From Lachnospiraceae bacterium UBA1760 (GTDB lineage Bacteria; Bacillota; Clostridia; Lachnospirales; Lachnospiraceae): a DNA stretch of 15,509 nt. The translations under genes and the position numbers were made by a program. This document shows, in pieces, positions 5,880 to 13,182 of this stretch. The stretch covers positions 26,880-42,388 of the forward strand of contig DCHE01000049.1 of the NCBI GenBank assembly GCA_002314775.1, read 5' to 3'. The notes below the pieces were generated by a model. It worked only from the letters and a program-made list of their open reading frames with translations, was not told where the DNA came from and made no database searches. The stretch's first letter is position 1. Every line of letters starts with the position of its first letter.

Positions 5880-7207
5880 TCTACAACATCTCCTATCAAG
5901 TCATATTCACTTGCTTCATTGATTTTGACCTCTACTATTGCACCTGACATAAGCTCATAAGGTGCTGTAACAAATACAAGTCCGTCAACATTAGGCGCAT
6001 CTCTGTAGGTTCTTCCTACATATACATCATCCTCAGCGATATAGCCCTCAATTATTACCGCAAGTGTTTCTCCAACCAGAGCTTCATTCTTTTCAAATGA
6101 TATCTCCTGCTGGAGCTCCATGATTTCTTTCATGTAATCAGCCGCGATCTCCTCATCTACCTGATTCGGAAATTCTGCTGCCGGAGTACCCTCCTCTCTA
6201 GAATAAGTGAATACTCCCAGTCTGTCAAACTCTAATTCATTTATAAATTCCATCAGAGCCTCATGGTCAGAAGCTTCCTCTCCAGGAAATCCCGCAATAA
6301 AGGTTGTTCTTATGCATATATCAGGCATTCTTTCCCTAAGCCTTGATACAACATTAACAATTCCTTCCTTGTTAATTCTTCGACCCATTCTCTTAAGAAT
6401 TTTATCTTCTGTATGCTGAAGTGGCATATCAATGTAATGACATACCTTCTTGTTGGTTGCCATCTCCTCGATAAGCTCATCATAAATCTCCTCAGGATAC
6501 GCATAGAGAAGTCTTATCCACTCAATCCCCTCTATCTCTGAGAGCTTTCTAATGAGTGTGTGAAGCTTCTTCTCGCCGTAAATATCCTTTCCGTAGCAGG
6601 TGGTTTCCTGTGCTACAAGCATAAGCTCCTTAATACCATTTGAGGCAAGCATCCTTGCCTGCTCTAAAAGCTTCTCCATAGGAACGCTTCTAAATGGTCC
6701 CCTGAACTTTGGAATTGCACAGTAGGTACATCTCTTGTCGCAGCCCTCTGCAATTTTAAGATATGAGTAAAATGTACTGGCAGTAAGCACTCTGTCTGTC
6801 CTTGTGTCTGTCAGATAGTCAAGAGGCTCAAAGCTTGTAACGTTCTTCTCTCCTTCTCTAAGCTTATCAATCACATCCACAATTTTGTCAAAACCTGTTG
6901 TGCCAACCACTGCGTCAATTTCCGGAATTTCCTTAGTTATCTCATCCTTAAATCTCTCTGCAAGACATCCACATACTATTATGTATTTTATTCCAGCATT
7001 ACCCTTTAGCTGTGCCATCTCAAGTATATTGTCAATACTTTCCTGCATAGCATCCTTAATAAAGCTGCATGTATTTATAATAACTGCATCTGCATCCGCC
7101 TCATCATTAGTTATATCATAGCCTCTAGCCTGCAGTCTTCCTAGCATTTCCTCGCTGTCACAAAGATTTTTATCACAGCCAAGGGAAATCATAAGTATCT
7201 TAAACAT
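5876..7207 (-). CDS. rimO: Ribosomal protein uS12 methylthiotransferase RimO
   Basis: This 443-aa radical SAM methylthiotransferase adds a methylthio group to a conserved aspartate of ribosomal protein S12. The UPF0004 domain supplies one iron-sulfur cluster through C11 (SLGCDKNL), C47 (INTCSF) and C81 (VCGCLAER). The radical SAM cluster is EGCDKRCTYC with C156, C160 and C163, followed by AIPKFRGPFRS. The C-terminal 65-70 residues (from about 375, GETLAVIIEGY to DLIGDVVE) form the TRAM domain that binds the target. The SLGCxKNL and S-E-E opening and the FRGPFRS segment are RimO-like rather than MiaB-like. Ribosome binding site AGAGGTAG lies in the 12-bp gap after folD. It overlaps pgsA by four bases. 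Confidence 0.93.
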   Translation of the reverse strand: MFKILMISLGCDKNLCDSEEMLGRLQARGYDITNDEADADAVIINTCSFIKDAMQESIDNILEMAQLKGNAGIKYIIVCGCLAERFKDEITKEIPEIDAVVGTTGFDKIVDVIDKLREGEKNVTSFEPLDYLTDTRTDRVLTASTFYSYLKIAEGCDKRCTYCAIPKFRGPFRSVPMEKLLEQARMLASNGIKELMLVAQETTCYGKDIYGEKKLHTLIRKLSEIEGIEWIRLLYAYPEEIYDELIEEMATNKKVCHYIDMPLQHTEDKILKRMGRRINKEGIVNVVSRLRERMPDICIRTTFIAGFPGEEASDHEALMEFINELEFDRLGVFTYSREEGTPAAEFPNQVDEEIAADYMKEIMELQQEISFEKNEALVGETLAVIIEGYIAEDDVYVGRTYRDAPNVDGLVFVTAPYELMSGAIVEVKINEASEYDLIGDVVE

Positions 7208-7219
7208 AGCTACCTCTAA

Positions 7220-8071
7220 TTAACGTCCGTTCTGCATAAGTCCTGCCTCAAGACAGTTATTCATAAGCATTGCAATAGTCATCGGTCCAACTCCGCCAGG
7301 AACTGGTGTAATCTTTCCTGCAACTGCACTTGCTGACTCAAAATCAACATCTCCACAAAGCTTATTATCTTCATTTCTATGGATTCCAACATCTATAACT
7401 GTTGCACCCTCCTTTATGTAAGATGCATCAATCATCTTAGGCTTTCCTATTGCAACTACTAAAATGTCTGCTCTCTTAGTAACCTCTCTTAAGTCCTTAG
7501 TTCTTGAATGGCAAACAGTAACTGTTCCATTCTCTCTGATAAGAAGCATAGCCATCGGCTTTCCTACTATATTGCTTCTTCCAATTACAACACACTCTGC
7601 ACCTTCAATCTTTACATCAGAACGCTTAAGAAGCTGAATAACACCAGCAGGTGTACATGATACAAAGCCTCTCTCACCGATTGAAAGTCTGCCAACTGAT
7701 TCTGGATGGAAGCCGTCAACATCCTTATCTGGTGAAATCCTCTTTATGATGCTGTCCTCATTTATGTGCTTTGGCACTGGAAGCTGTACAAGTATTCCAT
7801 TTACCTTCTCATCTGCATTAAGCTTATCAATAAGTGCAAGTAATTCTTCCTCGGTTGTCTCCTCTGGAAGCTCATAGCTGAGTGAGTTAATTCCTGTATA
7901 TGCGCAGGCATTCTTCTTGTTGCGAACATATACTGATGATGCAGGGTCCGCACCAACCTGGATTACAGCAAGTGTAATCTCAACTCCCTCTTCCTTAAGA
8001 GCTGCAACCTTAGCCTTAACCTCATCCTTTATCTCAGTGGAAATCTTCTTTCCATCGATTAATTCTGCCAT
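7220..8071 (-). CDS. folD: Bifunctional methylene-THF dehydrogenase / methenyl-THF cyclohydrolase FolD
   Basis: This 283-aa cytosolic enzyme interconverts 5,10-methylene-, 5,10-methenyl- and 10-formyl-tetrahydrofolate with NADP(H). Family motifs are complete: YVRNKKNAC with Y48 and catalytic K52, GILVQLPVPKH with Q96, KDVDGFHP with D119, the nucleotide-binding GRSNIVGKPMA, and the C-terminal ITPVPGGVGPMTIAMLMNN. Spacing between Q96 and D119 equals that in the E. coli enzyme. The length is standard. The start at 8071 has AAGGAGG. It lies 73 bp downstream of fhs, whose product feeds it 10-formyl-THF, so the two form a C1 pair that supplies purine, thymidylate and serine/glycine metabolism. Confidence 0.97.
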   Translation of the reverse strand: MAELIDGKKISTEIKDEVKAKVAALKEEGVEITLAVIQVGADPASSVYVRNKKNACAYTGINSLSYELPEETTEEELLALIDKLNADEKVNGILVQLPVPKHINEDSIIKRISPDKDVDGFHPESVGRLSIGERGFVSCTPAGVIQLLKRSDVKIEGAECVVIGRSNIVGKPMAMLLIRENGTVTVCHSRTKDLREVTKRADILVVAIGKPKMIDASYIKEGATVIDVGIHRNEDNKLCGDVDFESASAVAGKITPVPGGVGPMTIAMLMNNCLEAGLMQNGR

Positions 8072-8144
8072 AGTACCCTCCTTAGTATTATTTTACTTTT
8101 ACCTTGTGTATTATCTGTTAACTATTCGTAAATAATTATTTATA

Positions 8145-9815
8145 TTAGAAAAGTCCAGTTGTTACTCCATTTGCATCAACATCAATTCTCTCTGCTGCTG
8201 GAACCTTTGGAAGTCCTGGCATTGTCATAATTGAGCCTGAGATTGCAACTACAAAGCCTGCACCTGCTGATACATAAACCTCTCTGATGTTGAAATCGAA
8301 GCCCTCTGGTCTTCCAAGCTTGTTTGGATCATCTGAGAGTGAGTACTGGTTCTTTGCTATACAAACCGGGAAGCTTCCGTAGCCCATGTCCTCAATCTTC
8401 TTTATTGCAGAGCTTGCTTCTGGACTGTAGGTAACATTGCCAGCTCCATAAATCTCTGTCGCAATTGTCTTAATCTTATCCTTGATTGAGAGTGAAAGAT
8501 CATAAAGTGGTGCGTAGTTTGATTCCTTTGTCTCGATAGTCTCGATAACTGCCTTACAAAGGTCAACTCCGCCTTCGCCACCCTTCTCCCAAACCTTGGC
8601 AAGGGTGAACATACAGCCTCTTTCCTCTACAAACTTCTTAACGAAGTCAAGCTCAGCCTCTGTATCTGTAACGAAGTTATTGAGTGTAACAACTATTGGA
8701 ATGTTGTACTTCTGAAGGTTCTCGATATGCTTCTCAAGATTTACGATACCCTTAGAAAGTGCCTCAAGATTCTCGCCTGAAAGCTCTGCCTTTGGAACGC
8801 CGCCGTTATACTTAAGGGCTCTTACTGTTGCAACAAGCACAACACAGTCTGGCTTGAGTCCTGCCATACGACACTTAATATCAAGGAATTTCTCTGCTCC
8901 AAGGTCTGCACCAAAGCCTGCCTCTGTAACAACGTAATCAGCCATCTTAAGAGCTGCCTTTGTAGCTCTCACTGAGTTACAGCCGTGAGCGATATTGGCA
9001 AATGGACCACCGTGTACTATTGCTGGTGTGTGCTCAAGTGTCTGAATAAGATTTGGTCTTATTGCATCCTTAAGAAGAGCTGTCATAGCTCCAACTGCGT
9101 TTAACTCTCCTGCTGTTACAGGCTCATTATCATAGTTATATGCTACGATAATTCTTGAAAGTCTTTCCTTTAAATCATTGATGTCAGATGCAAGGCAGAG
9201 GATTGCCATAATCTCTGAAGCAACTGTTATGATGAAATGATCCTCTCTGACAACACCGTCTACTCTCTTGCCCATACCGATTATGATATTTCTAAGAGCT
9301 CTATCGTTCATATCAAGACATCTCTTGAATACGATTCTCTTTGTGTCTATTCTAAGTTTATTTCCCTGCTGAATATGATTGTCCATAAGTGCAGCAAGAA
9401 GATTATTTGCTGATGTAATTGCATGGAAATCACCTGTAAAATGAAGATTTAAGTTCTCCATAGGAACTACCTGTGAATATCCGCCACCTGCTGCTCCACC
9501 CTTGATACCAAAGCATGGTCCGAGTGAAGGCTCACGAAGTGCGATAACTGCCTTCTTTCCAAGTCTTCCAAATGCCTGTCCAAGACCAACAGTAACTGTG
9601 GTCTTTCCCTCACCTGCTGGTGTAGGATTAATTGCTGTTACAAGGATGAGCTTTCCATCCTTATTGTCCTTAATCTTTTCAAGGTATTCATCAGAGAACT
9701 TTGCCATGTATTTTCCATACATATCAATGTCATCCTCTGTCATATCAAGCTTAGCCGCAACCTCTTTGATGTTCTTAAGTTCAGCCTCCTGTGCGATTTC
9801 AATATCTGTAAGCAT
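8145..9815 (-). CDS. fhs: Formate--tetrahydrofolate ligase
   Basis: This 556-aa cytosolic enzyme joins formate to tetrahydrofolate with ATP to give 10-formyl-THF. The start MLTDIEIAQEAELKNI is the usual opening of clostridial Fhs. The P-loop TPAGEGKTT sits at 65-73. EPSLGPCFGIKGGAAGGGYS and NLHFTGDFHAIT follow, as do VHGGPFANIAHGCNS and VTEAGFGADLGAEKF, all strongly conserved. The C-terminus MTMPGLPKVPAAERIDVD is intact. Length matches the family (about 555-560). A GGAAG ribosome binding site precedes the ATG. It sits 36 bp after the FtsK-type gene. In an anaerobe with pyruvate-formate lyase this provides C1 units for biosynthesis; it does not by itself show acetogenesis. Confidence 0.97.
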   Translation of the reverse strand: MLTDIEIAQEAELKNIKEVAAKLDMTEDDIDMYGKYMAKFSDEYLEKIKDNKDGKLILVTAINPTPAGEGKTTVTVGLGQAFGRLGKKAVIALREPSLGPCFGIKGGAAGGGYSQVVPMENLNLHFTGDFHAITSANNLLAALMDNHIQQGNKLRIDTKRIVFKRCLDMNDRALRNIIIGMGKRVDGVVREDHFIITVASEIMAILCLASDINDLKERLSRIIVAYNYDNEPVTAGELNAVGAMTALLKDAIRPNLIQTLEHTPAIVHGGPFANIAHGCNSVRATKAALKMADYVVTEAGFGADLGAEKFLDIKCRMAGLKPDCVVLVATVRALKYNGGVPKAELSGENLEALSKGIVNLEKHIENLQKYNIPIVVTLNNFVTDTEAELDFVKKFVEERGCMFTLAKVWEKGGEGGVDLCKAVIETIETKESNYAPLYDLSLSIKDKIKTIATEIYGAGNVTYSPEASSAIKKIEDMGYGSFPVCIAKNQYSLSDDPNKLGRPEGFDFNIREVYVSAGAGFVVAISGSIMTMPGLPKVPAAERIDVDANGVTTGLF

Positions 9816-9851
9816 ATATCTCTTCCTTTCAAAATTATTATCTTAATTGTA

Positions 9852-12800
9852 TTACATACCGAGGAACTCGTCTAAGTCACTCATGGTCATAAGTATCGTT
9901 CTAGGCTTTGTACCCTCCTCAGGTCCAACAACTCCCGCCTCACAGAGCTGATCCATAATTCTGGCTGCTCTGTTAAAGCCAATTCTTAATACTCTCTGAA
10001 GATTTCCTATCGAAGCCTTGTCCTTCTCAATAACAAGTCTTGCAGCATCCTCAAAATACTCATCGTATTTGCTTCCATCTCCTGCATCAGCATCTTTAGT
10101 ACTTCCAGTCTGAGTGGAAGCTACAGTTTCAATAGACTTGGAAATGCTGTCATCATACTCTGCATCACCGTACTGATTCTTAATAAAGTCAGTTATTGCA
10201 ACAACCTCCTCATCAGTTACAAATGCACCCTGTACTCTTGTAGGCTTTGTAGTACCTGTTGGGAAGAATAGCATATCTCCCTTTCCAAGAAGCTTCTCCG
10301 CTCCAACCATATCAAGTATGGTTCTCGAATCAACTCCTGACGAAACCTTGAAAGCGATTCTCGATGGTACATTGGCCTTGATAAGTCCTGTGATAACATC
10401 TACAGATGGTCTCTGTGTTGCGATGATAAGGTGAATTCCCGCAGCTCTTGCAAGCTGTGAAAGTCTTACGATTGAATCCTCAACCTCACCGTGAGCAACC
10501 ATCATAAGGTCTGCGAGCTCGTCGACAATTACCACAATCTGTGGCAGCTTCTTAAGCTGAGTACCGTCAACATCTGGCATATTCTGAACTGATTCAACCT
10601 TTTTGTTGTAGCCCTCCAGATTTCTAACGCTGCACTGTGAGAAGAGTTCATATCTTCTTGTCATCTCTATTACTGCCCAGTTAAGCGCACCCGATGCCTT
10701 CTTTGCATCTGTGACAACCGGAATTAGAAGATGTGGAATTCCGTTATATGCGGTGAGCTCCACCATCTTTGGATCAACCATGATGAGCTTAACGTCATCC
10801 GGATGAGCCTTATATAAAATACTCATGATGAGAGTATTTATACATACTGATTTACCTGAGCCTGTAGAACCTGCAATAAGAAGATGTGGCATCTTGGCAA
10901 TATCTGTGAGTATTACCTTTCCGCTTATATCCTTACCTACTGCAAAGCTTATGTTCGACTTTGCGTTCTTAAACTCATCATTGTCAATAATATCTCTGAA
11001 AAATACCGCCTGGTTCTCCTTGTTTGGAACCTCGATACCAACCGCAGCCTTTCCTGGAATTGGTGCTTCGATTCTGATATCCTCAGCAGCAAGATTGAGC
11101 TTTATGTCATCGGCAAGACCTGTAATCTTACTAACCTTTACACCAACCTCAGGGGTCATCTCATATCTTGTAACTGCTGGTCCGCAGGCATAATCAGTTA
11201 TTGTAACATTTACGCCGAAGCTCTGGAGAGTTTTCTGAAGCTTAATTGCTGTCTCTCTCAGCTCCTGCTCATTATTTCTCTTTCCCTTGCCTCTGCCTGA
11301 CTGTAAAAGTGACATAGGAGGGAATTTATATACCTTCTTCGGTGGCTCTGCTGTGCCATTTGCAATCTCTGCCATAACACTGTTTGTTGCCTCGAGCTTA
11401 TCCTGTTTATTGACAGGTGCTTCAGCTGCCATACCGTTAGCTGCAACGGAAGGCGAATAAGCTGTGTCTGTTATTGCTTCCTTCTTCGAGCTGGCTGAAG
11501 GCCTATATGGTTCATTGCTATAGCTGTCATTTTCAAATGTATCCTGATAGCTGTCATCAACCGCTTCCTTCTCCTCGAAGGTAAATACGTCATTCATATT
11601 GCCAGTACTGTATATACCGTCTGGTGCATCATGTGCTGTAGAGAACAGATCTGATGTATTATCCTCCTTTATTGTGTCAGCTGCTGTCGCTCTTACCTCC
11701 GGCTTAACCTTAGGCTCAAGACCCTGAGAAGTAATTCCCTGATTGTAGGAATCACCATATGGTTTATCCTTTTTCTCACTCATTCCCTTAGAGAAAAATG
11801 GCTTAATCCCAATTTCCTCGGACTGTGGCATATATCCACTCTTCTTATCTACAACCGGCTTATCCTGATTAGCCTTATCAGCATTCAGGTTTGATGCGGT
11901 AGTGGTCGAATTAGTAGTATCATATAAATTGTCTGAAAGCTGGAAGGCAGCTGGCTCTGGTCTCAGCTCATGTACCTCCTCTTCAGGAACAATTACATTC
12001 TTCTTTGAAGGCTTCTTTTTATTCTTGCCAGACTTCTGGTTGTTCGAAGACTTCGAACCATCCTTTAAATCCTCCTGAAGAATGACCTCTGCATCGTCCT
12101 CCTCGTCCATAACCACAACGCTGTTTAGAAGATTATCCCTCTTGATATCTCTTTTTGCAGGACGTCTGTCATAATAGTCCTCATCCTCGTCATCATAATC
12201 ATCCTCGTCATAACCCTCTGGATTTCTTCTCATACCTCCAAAGGCACCGCCTACGAGTTCAGGAATTGATATCTCGGCAACAAATACAAGTGCAATAATA
12301 AGTAGAAGAATTGTAATTATTGTAGCTCCAACCTTTCCGATAAGATTGTTGATAAGAACAAGTAATCCTCCAAATATTACTCCGCCGCCCTTTTTATTAT
12401 CATATCCATCATAGTAAAGACTACGTGCGGTCACGTCCTGTGTGCCGGAGTAAAGCTGAATAATAAATGTTATTGCAACCATAGCGAGCCCTATCCAGAT
12501 AAACTTCATAAGGACCTTCCTATTTCCAGGGTTTGCAGTCATAAATGCCGCAAACAGTAAGAGGTATATAGGAAGTGCATAGGTTATCACTCCGAAAAGT
12601 CCGAAGAAAAAGCCTGAAATCACTCTTCCGACCACTCCGCACAGACCAAAGTTGCTACACACAAAGAATATGGCAAGTGCAAGATAAACTATAACGCTTA
12701 TCTCTCTTGCAACCTCAGGTCTTACCTCGGAATCCTTAGCCTTCAGCCTTCCGTTATAGGTATTAGGTCTATTATTCCTATTGGCATTGCCAGAGGTGCT

Positions 12801-12944
12801 GCTTCTTTGAGTTCCCTGACTCTTCTTGGAATTACTTCCCTTAGATTTACTACTTGAGCCCTTACTTCCCTGGCCATTTCTAGTACTAGTGCTTTTAGCC
12901 TTGCTGTTATTTGATTTTTTATTATTTCCAGCTGGTTTTGCCAT
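9852..12944 (-). CDS. ftsK: FtsK/SpoIIIE family DNA translocase
   Basis: This 1030-aa septal DNA pump moves chromosome ends through the division or sporulation septum. Residues 1-75 are a Ser/Asn/Lys-rich basic, disordered tail. Four to five membrane helices lie between about 83 and 225. Residues 236-535 form a very long linker that starts acidic (Asp/Glu/Tyr run at 243-260) and then has Lys/Ser/Pro-rich low complexity. The motor domain (about 540-925) has Walker A AGSTGSGKSV (691-700), MVDPKMVEL (722-730), Walker B VVIVDELADLMM (804-815) and IATQRPSVDVITG (841-853). The C-terminal 70 residues are the gamma winged-helix domain that reads orientation sequences (SIGNLQRVLRIGFNRAARIM). Typical SpoIIIE proteins are about 790-900 aa; the extra length is in the tail and linker. 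AAGGAAG stands eight bases before the ATG. Promoter and triple repeats lie upstream, and fhs follows 36 bp downstream. Confidence 0.95.
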   Translation of the reverse strand: MAKPAGNNKKSNNSKAKSTSTRNGQGSKGSSSKSKGSNSKKSQGTQRSSTSGNANRNNRPNTYNGRLKAKDSEVRPEVAREISVIVYLALAIFFVCSNFGLCGVVGRVISGFFFGLFGVITYALPIYLLLFAAFMTANPGNRKVLMKFIWIGLAMVAITFIIQLYSGTQDVTARSLYYDGYDNKKGGGVIFGGLLVLINNLIGKVGATIITILLLIIALVFVAEISIPELVGGAFGGMRRNPEGYDEDDYDDEDEDYYDRRPAKRDIKRDNLLNSVVVMDEEDDAEVILQEDLKDGSKSSNNQKSGKNKKKPSKKNVIVPEEEVHELRPEPAAFQLSDNLYDTTNSTTTASNLNADKANQDKPVVDKKSGYMPQSEEIGIKPFFSKGMSEKKDKPYGDSYNQGITSQGLEPKVKPEVRATAADTIKEDNTSDLFSTAHDAPDGIYSTGNMNDVFTFEEKEAVDDSYQDTFENDSYSNEPYRPSASSKKEAITDTAYSPSVAANGMAAEAPVNKQDKLEATNSVMAEIANGTAEPPKKVYKFPPMSLLQSGRGKGKRNNEQELRETAIKLQKTLQSFGVNVTITDYACGPAVTRYEMTPEVGVKVSKITGLADDIKLNLAAEDIRIEAPIPGKAAVGIEVPNKENQAVFFRDIIDNDEFKNAKSNISFAVGKDISGKVILTDIAKMPHLLIAGSTGSGKSVCINTLIMSILYKAHPDDVKLIMVDPKMVELTAYNGIPHLLIPVVTDAKKASGALNWAVIEMTRRYELFSQCSVRNLEGYNKKVESVQNMPDVDGTQLKKLPQIVVIVDELADLMMVAHGEVEDSIVRLSQLARAAGIHLIIATQRPSVDVITGLIKANVPSRIAFKVSSGVDSRTILDMVGAEKLLGKGDMLFFPTGTTKPTRVQGAFVTDEEVVAITDFIKNQYGDAEYDDSISKSIETVASTQTGSTKDADAGDGSKYDEYFEDAARLVIEKDKASIGNLQRVLRIGFNRAARIMDQLCEAGVVGPEEGTKPRTILMTMSDLDEFLGM

Positions 12945-12957
12945 CTAAAATACTTCC

Positions 12958-12990
12958 TTTTCTAGTAATTTTCTAGTAATTTTCTAGTAA
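12958..12990 (-). repeat. Three perfect 11-bp direct repeats in the ftsK leader
   Basis: The plus-strand unit ttttctagtaa is repeated three times without any mismatch (12958-12968, 12969-12979, 12980-12990). On the coding strand the unit is TTACTAGAAAA, and the last copy runs into the ribosome binding site AAGGAAG. The 11-bp period is close to one DNA turn, so all copies face the same side of the helix. It lies between the inferred start of transcription and the ftsK ATG. It may bind a regulator or be a slippage product. Confidence 0.85.
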
Positions 12991-13022
12991 TAAACATACT
13001 TATCCATTTAAGCATGCAATAT

Positions 13023-13051
13023 ATTTTACCTTTTTTTCAATTAATAATCAA
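13023..13051 (-). promoter_or_regulatory. Sigma-A-type promoter for the ftsK-fhs-folD-rimO-pgsA run
   Basis: The minus strand reads TTGATT (13051-13046), a 17-base spacer, then TAAAAT (13028-13023). It lies downstream of the GH94 terminator and about 80 bp before the ftsK ATG, inside a very AT-rich gap. An overlapping TTGAAA at 13040-13035 has no good -10 box at the right distance, so I prefer this pair. Confidence 0.6.
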
Positions 13052-13110
13052 GGCTTATTACCTTATTATTATGCGTAAATTTTTTCGTTTTAAATCAAAG
13101 TATTGTATTA

Positions 13111-13156
13111 AGAGAAAAGAAGCAGCTATCATATCGCCTATGACAACTGCTTCTTT
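13111..13156 (-). terminator. Intrinsic terminator after the GH94 gene
   Basis: The minus strand has AAAGAAGCAG (13156-13147) and CTGCTTCTTT (13125-13116) as a perfect 10-bp stem. Above a short internal loop comes a second stem, TCATA/TATGA, capped by GGCGA. The tail is TTTTCTCT. It begins 27 bases after the GH94 stop codon and separates that gene from the ftsK promoter. Confidence 0.85.
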
Positions 13157-13182
13157 ATTATATAATGTTATTTACTTTATTC

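Noticed and set aside
8072..8144. Possible extra promoter between fhs and folD
   Set aside because: The gap is AT-rich, but no -35/-10 pair with acceptable boxes and 16-18 bp spacing is present.
10825..11193. Plus-strand open frames opposite the ftsK motor domain
   Set aside because: They lie fully antisense to conserved Walker-motif coding sequence and resemble no family.
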